From the NCBI RefSeq assembly GCF_040581485.1, contig NC_090132.1, forward strand, positions 18,595,411 through 18,659,410: 64,000 nt of DNA. The letters are read 5' to 3'. A program made the position numbers and the translations under genes. Of the stretch, positions 62,521 through 64,000 are shown piece by piece; positions within the stretch are counted from its first letter, which is position 1, and each line of letters begins with the position of its first letter. Under the pieces are notes generated by a model. That model saw nothing but the letters and a program-made list of their open reading frames with translations. It ran no database searches and was not told the DNA's origin. Origin of the DNA: Linepithema humile (Eukaryota; Arthropoda; Insecta; Hymenoptera; Formicidae).

Positions 62521-63229
62521 CAACATTTTCAGTTGAAACAAGATCTTGCAAGATGTTTTGATTTTTTATTTTCGGTCGTTCTTGGCTTGTTTAAAAACTT
62601 GTTTTGCAAATAGAAATCTTGAAATCCCATTACTAGTTCTAGCGTTTTTAACTAAACAAATCAATCTGAGAGCGATTAAACGCAATTTACCATAAACTCA
62701 CATCTACCTAGAATATTTTTCTTTTATTATTTATTAAAAACTTACCGAAAGACGAGTGAATTTTATATTTGTTCCTCTTTTTCAGGTTATAAAATTTTGG
62801 TTGAACACAGTTCAGGTTTTTATTATATCATTAGCAATCCACGACAGATCCAATTTTGGTTTTATCTCATATCAGTAATGATCATTATCGCTCCCTGATT
62901 GATCTAAATTTTTTCAGGCAAAAATGCTATTAATTTTGCTAAAAGATCCTTTACGAGCTGTTTCACTGCTATGCCACTGTACTGTTACGACAGGACGCTA
63001 CTGATTTTGACCACTTATGTGTAAAGCCTATATCTACCTTGCCATATGTATATGTAACAATTTTGTGCATTAATGAATAAATACATGTTATATTTCCTTT
63101 TTCAAAAGGATGCATGATATATAATGCAAGGCATACAAATAAATTTTAATAGTTTTGATATGCATTTTATTTTGAAACAAATTATTTACTCAATATTAGA
63201 TTTGAAGCACAGCAATAAAACAATAATAA

Positions 63230-63780
63230 TCGCACACCAACCGTGTGAAGCGTTAAAATCGATCGTTGTGTGCTTGGTTTTTACAATTTTTGTATTGTGT
63301 TTGTATTTTCTTGTAATTAGATAATTGATTTCTAATGCTGCAATCATAATGGTGAAAAATAATTTTTAGAAGTTTATTTTACATTCTCTATATTTCATTA
63401 TAAATATAAGATTTTGTCGCTGCTGAATTGTATAAGCAAAAAAAAAAAAACGTATATCGCCAGATGCAGTAAAATAGTAGTAGGAGTGCACCAATCACGT
63501 GAAGCCAAAGTTGGTCGTGCGTTGAGTTTTATAATTCTCATTGTATTTGTACTTTTTTCAATTAAATAATCGATTTAATAATGCTTTACAAATAATTCTT
63601 AGACATTCACCTTATATTCTCTGTATTTTATAAATGTTATTTTATAAATGTTAGATTTTGCCGTATGCTAAGACCGTATAAGCAACAACACATAATTACG
63701 AGACGTAGTGAAGCGGTAGTAGCAGTGCACCAATCGCGTGACGTGCCAAAGCTAATCGTTGCACGCTAGCACGCCATTGG
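63230..63780 (+). repeat. Degenerate tandem modules upstream of histone H2A
   Basis: A motif of the form CACCAA(C/T)C(G/A)TGTGAAG occurs at about 63235, 63489 and 63728, so the unit is about 240-255 bases. The first two units also share TTGTATTTGTA-like and AATAATCGATTT-like stretches. The CCAAT cores and spacing suggest duplicated promoter elements. Confidence 0.6.
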
Positions 63781-63803
63781 TCGCACGAAGTGTTGCGGAA
63801 TGG

Positions 63804-63810
63804 TATAAAT
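63804..63810 (+). promoter_or_regulatory. TATA box of histone H2A
   Basis: TATAAAT, about 30 bases before a TATTCAGAG initiator-like sequence near 63831 and 100 bases before the H2A ATG; the arrangement expected of a replication-dependent histone gene. Confidence 0.8.
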
Positions 63811-63903
63811 ACGGCGCAGGAGGGAGCGCCGTATTCAGAGCGAGTTGGGCTATCGTACCCTTCACGTGTGTTTGAGAGTTATTATCGTTTGCTAACTGCG
63901 AAT

Positions 63904-64000
63904 ATGTCTGGTCGTGGAAAAGGTGGAAAAACTAAGGGAAAGGCGAAGTCCCGATCCAGTCGTGCCGGACTCCAATTTCCGGTTGGCCGTATTCACAGAC
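63904..64000 (+). CDS. H2A: Histone H2A, 5' part only (cut by the window end)
   Basis: Core nucleosome protein. The frame begins MSGRGKGGKTKGKAKSRSSR and continues through AGLQFPVGRIHR to the edge, which is the standard H2A N-terminus with its Lys-rich tail and the start of the first helix. Only 32 codons are visible and no intron is seen. A TATA box lies 100 bases upstream. Canonical replication-dependent H2A is more likely than H2A.Z, whose N-terminus differs. Confidence 0.96.
   Translation, partial: MSGRGKGGKTKGKAKSRSSRAGLQFPVGRIHR

Larger units (their letters stand above)
62191..63903. other. Upstream region of REXO2 and histone H2A promoter region
   Basis: Includes a possible untranslated REXO2 exon ending at 62746 (GTAAGT donor on the minus strand), a CATA/TACA microsatellite at 62475-62520, and repeated upstream modules before the histone gene (63230-63780). 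No protein gene is convincing here. Confidence 0.5.

Overview
This is nuclear DNA from an animal, almost certainly a hymenopteran insect and most likely an ant. Intergenic DNA is strongly AT-rich, genes have many small exons with short AT-rich introns, and there are numerous short inverted-repeat elements. Every recognisable gene is a conserved metazoan or insect gene. The clearest lineage clues are an insect allatostatin CC precursor and a tandem array of secreted M12B metalloproteinases of the type known from hymenopteran venoms. There are no bacterial operons, CRISPR arrays or tRNA genes that I can see.

Layout. 0.5-2.2 kb (+): a five-exon coiled-coil protein I cannot name. 2.2-7.7 kb: non-coding. 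7.7-20.8 kb (+): allatostatin CC, with a signal-peptide exon, a 12.5 kb intron full of small inverted-repeat elements, a propeptide exon and a short exon holding the peptide. 22.5-24.8 kb (-) and 25.5-27.5 kb (+): TRMT2A and TBC1D20, head to head. 29.2-31.2 kb (-): a lysosomal phospholipase A2/LCAT-like enzyme. 32.7-44.1 kb (+): three intact M12B metalloproteinase genes, two broken copies and a stray fragment of the phospholipase gene caught in the duplication. 45.0-45.9 kb (+): HSBP1. 46.6-48.6 kb (-): FAM92/CIBAR1. 49.0-51.6 kb (-): SERGEF. 52.2-54.3 kb (+): CDC23/APC8. 54.9-60.2 kb (-): kinesin-5. 60.9-62.2 kb (-): oligoribonuclease REXO2. 63.9 kb to the edge (+): start of a histone H2A gene with its TATA box.

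The genes are not an operon. Most are housekeeping genes in head-to-head or tail-to-tail pairs; CDC23 and kinesin-5, both mitotic, are convergent neighbours. The fast-evolving part is the metalloproteinase array. Shared flanks, a shared mobile element and the phospholipase fragment show it grew by duplication of a block larger than one gene, followed by truncations. The other notable signals are two neighbouring genes with U12-type (minor spliceosome) introns, HSBP1 (AT-AC ends) and FAM92 (GT-AG ends), and an 87-base in-frame, stop-free intron in HSBP1. Exon borders were worked out by hand from splice signals, reading phase and remembered family alignments; phases close in all complete gene models.
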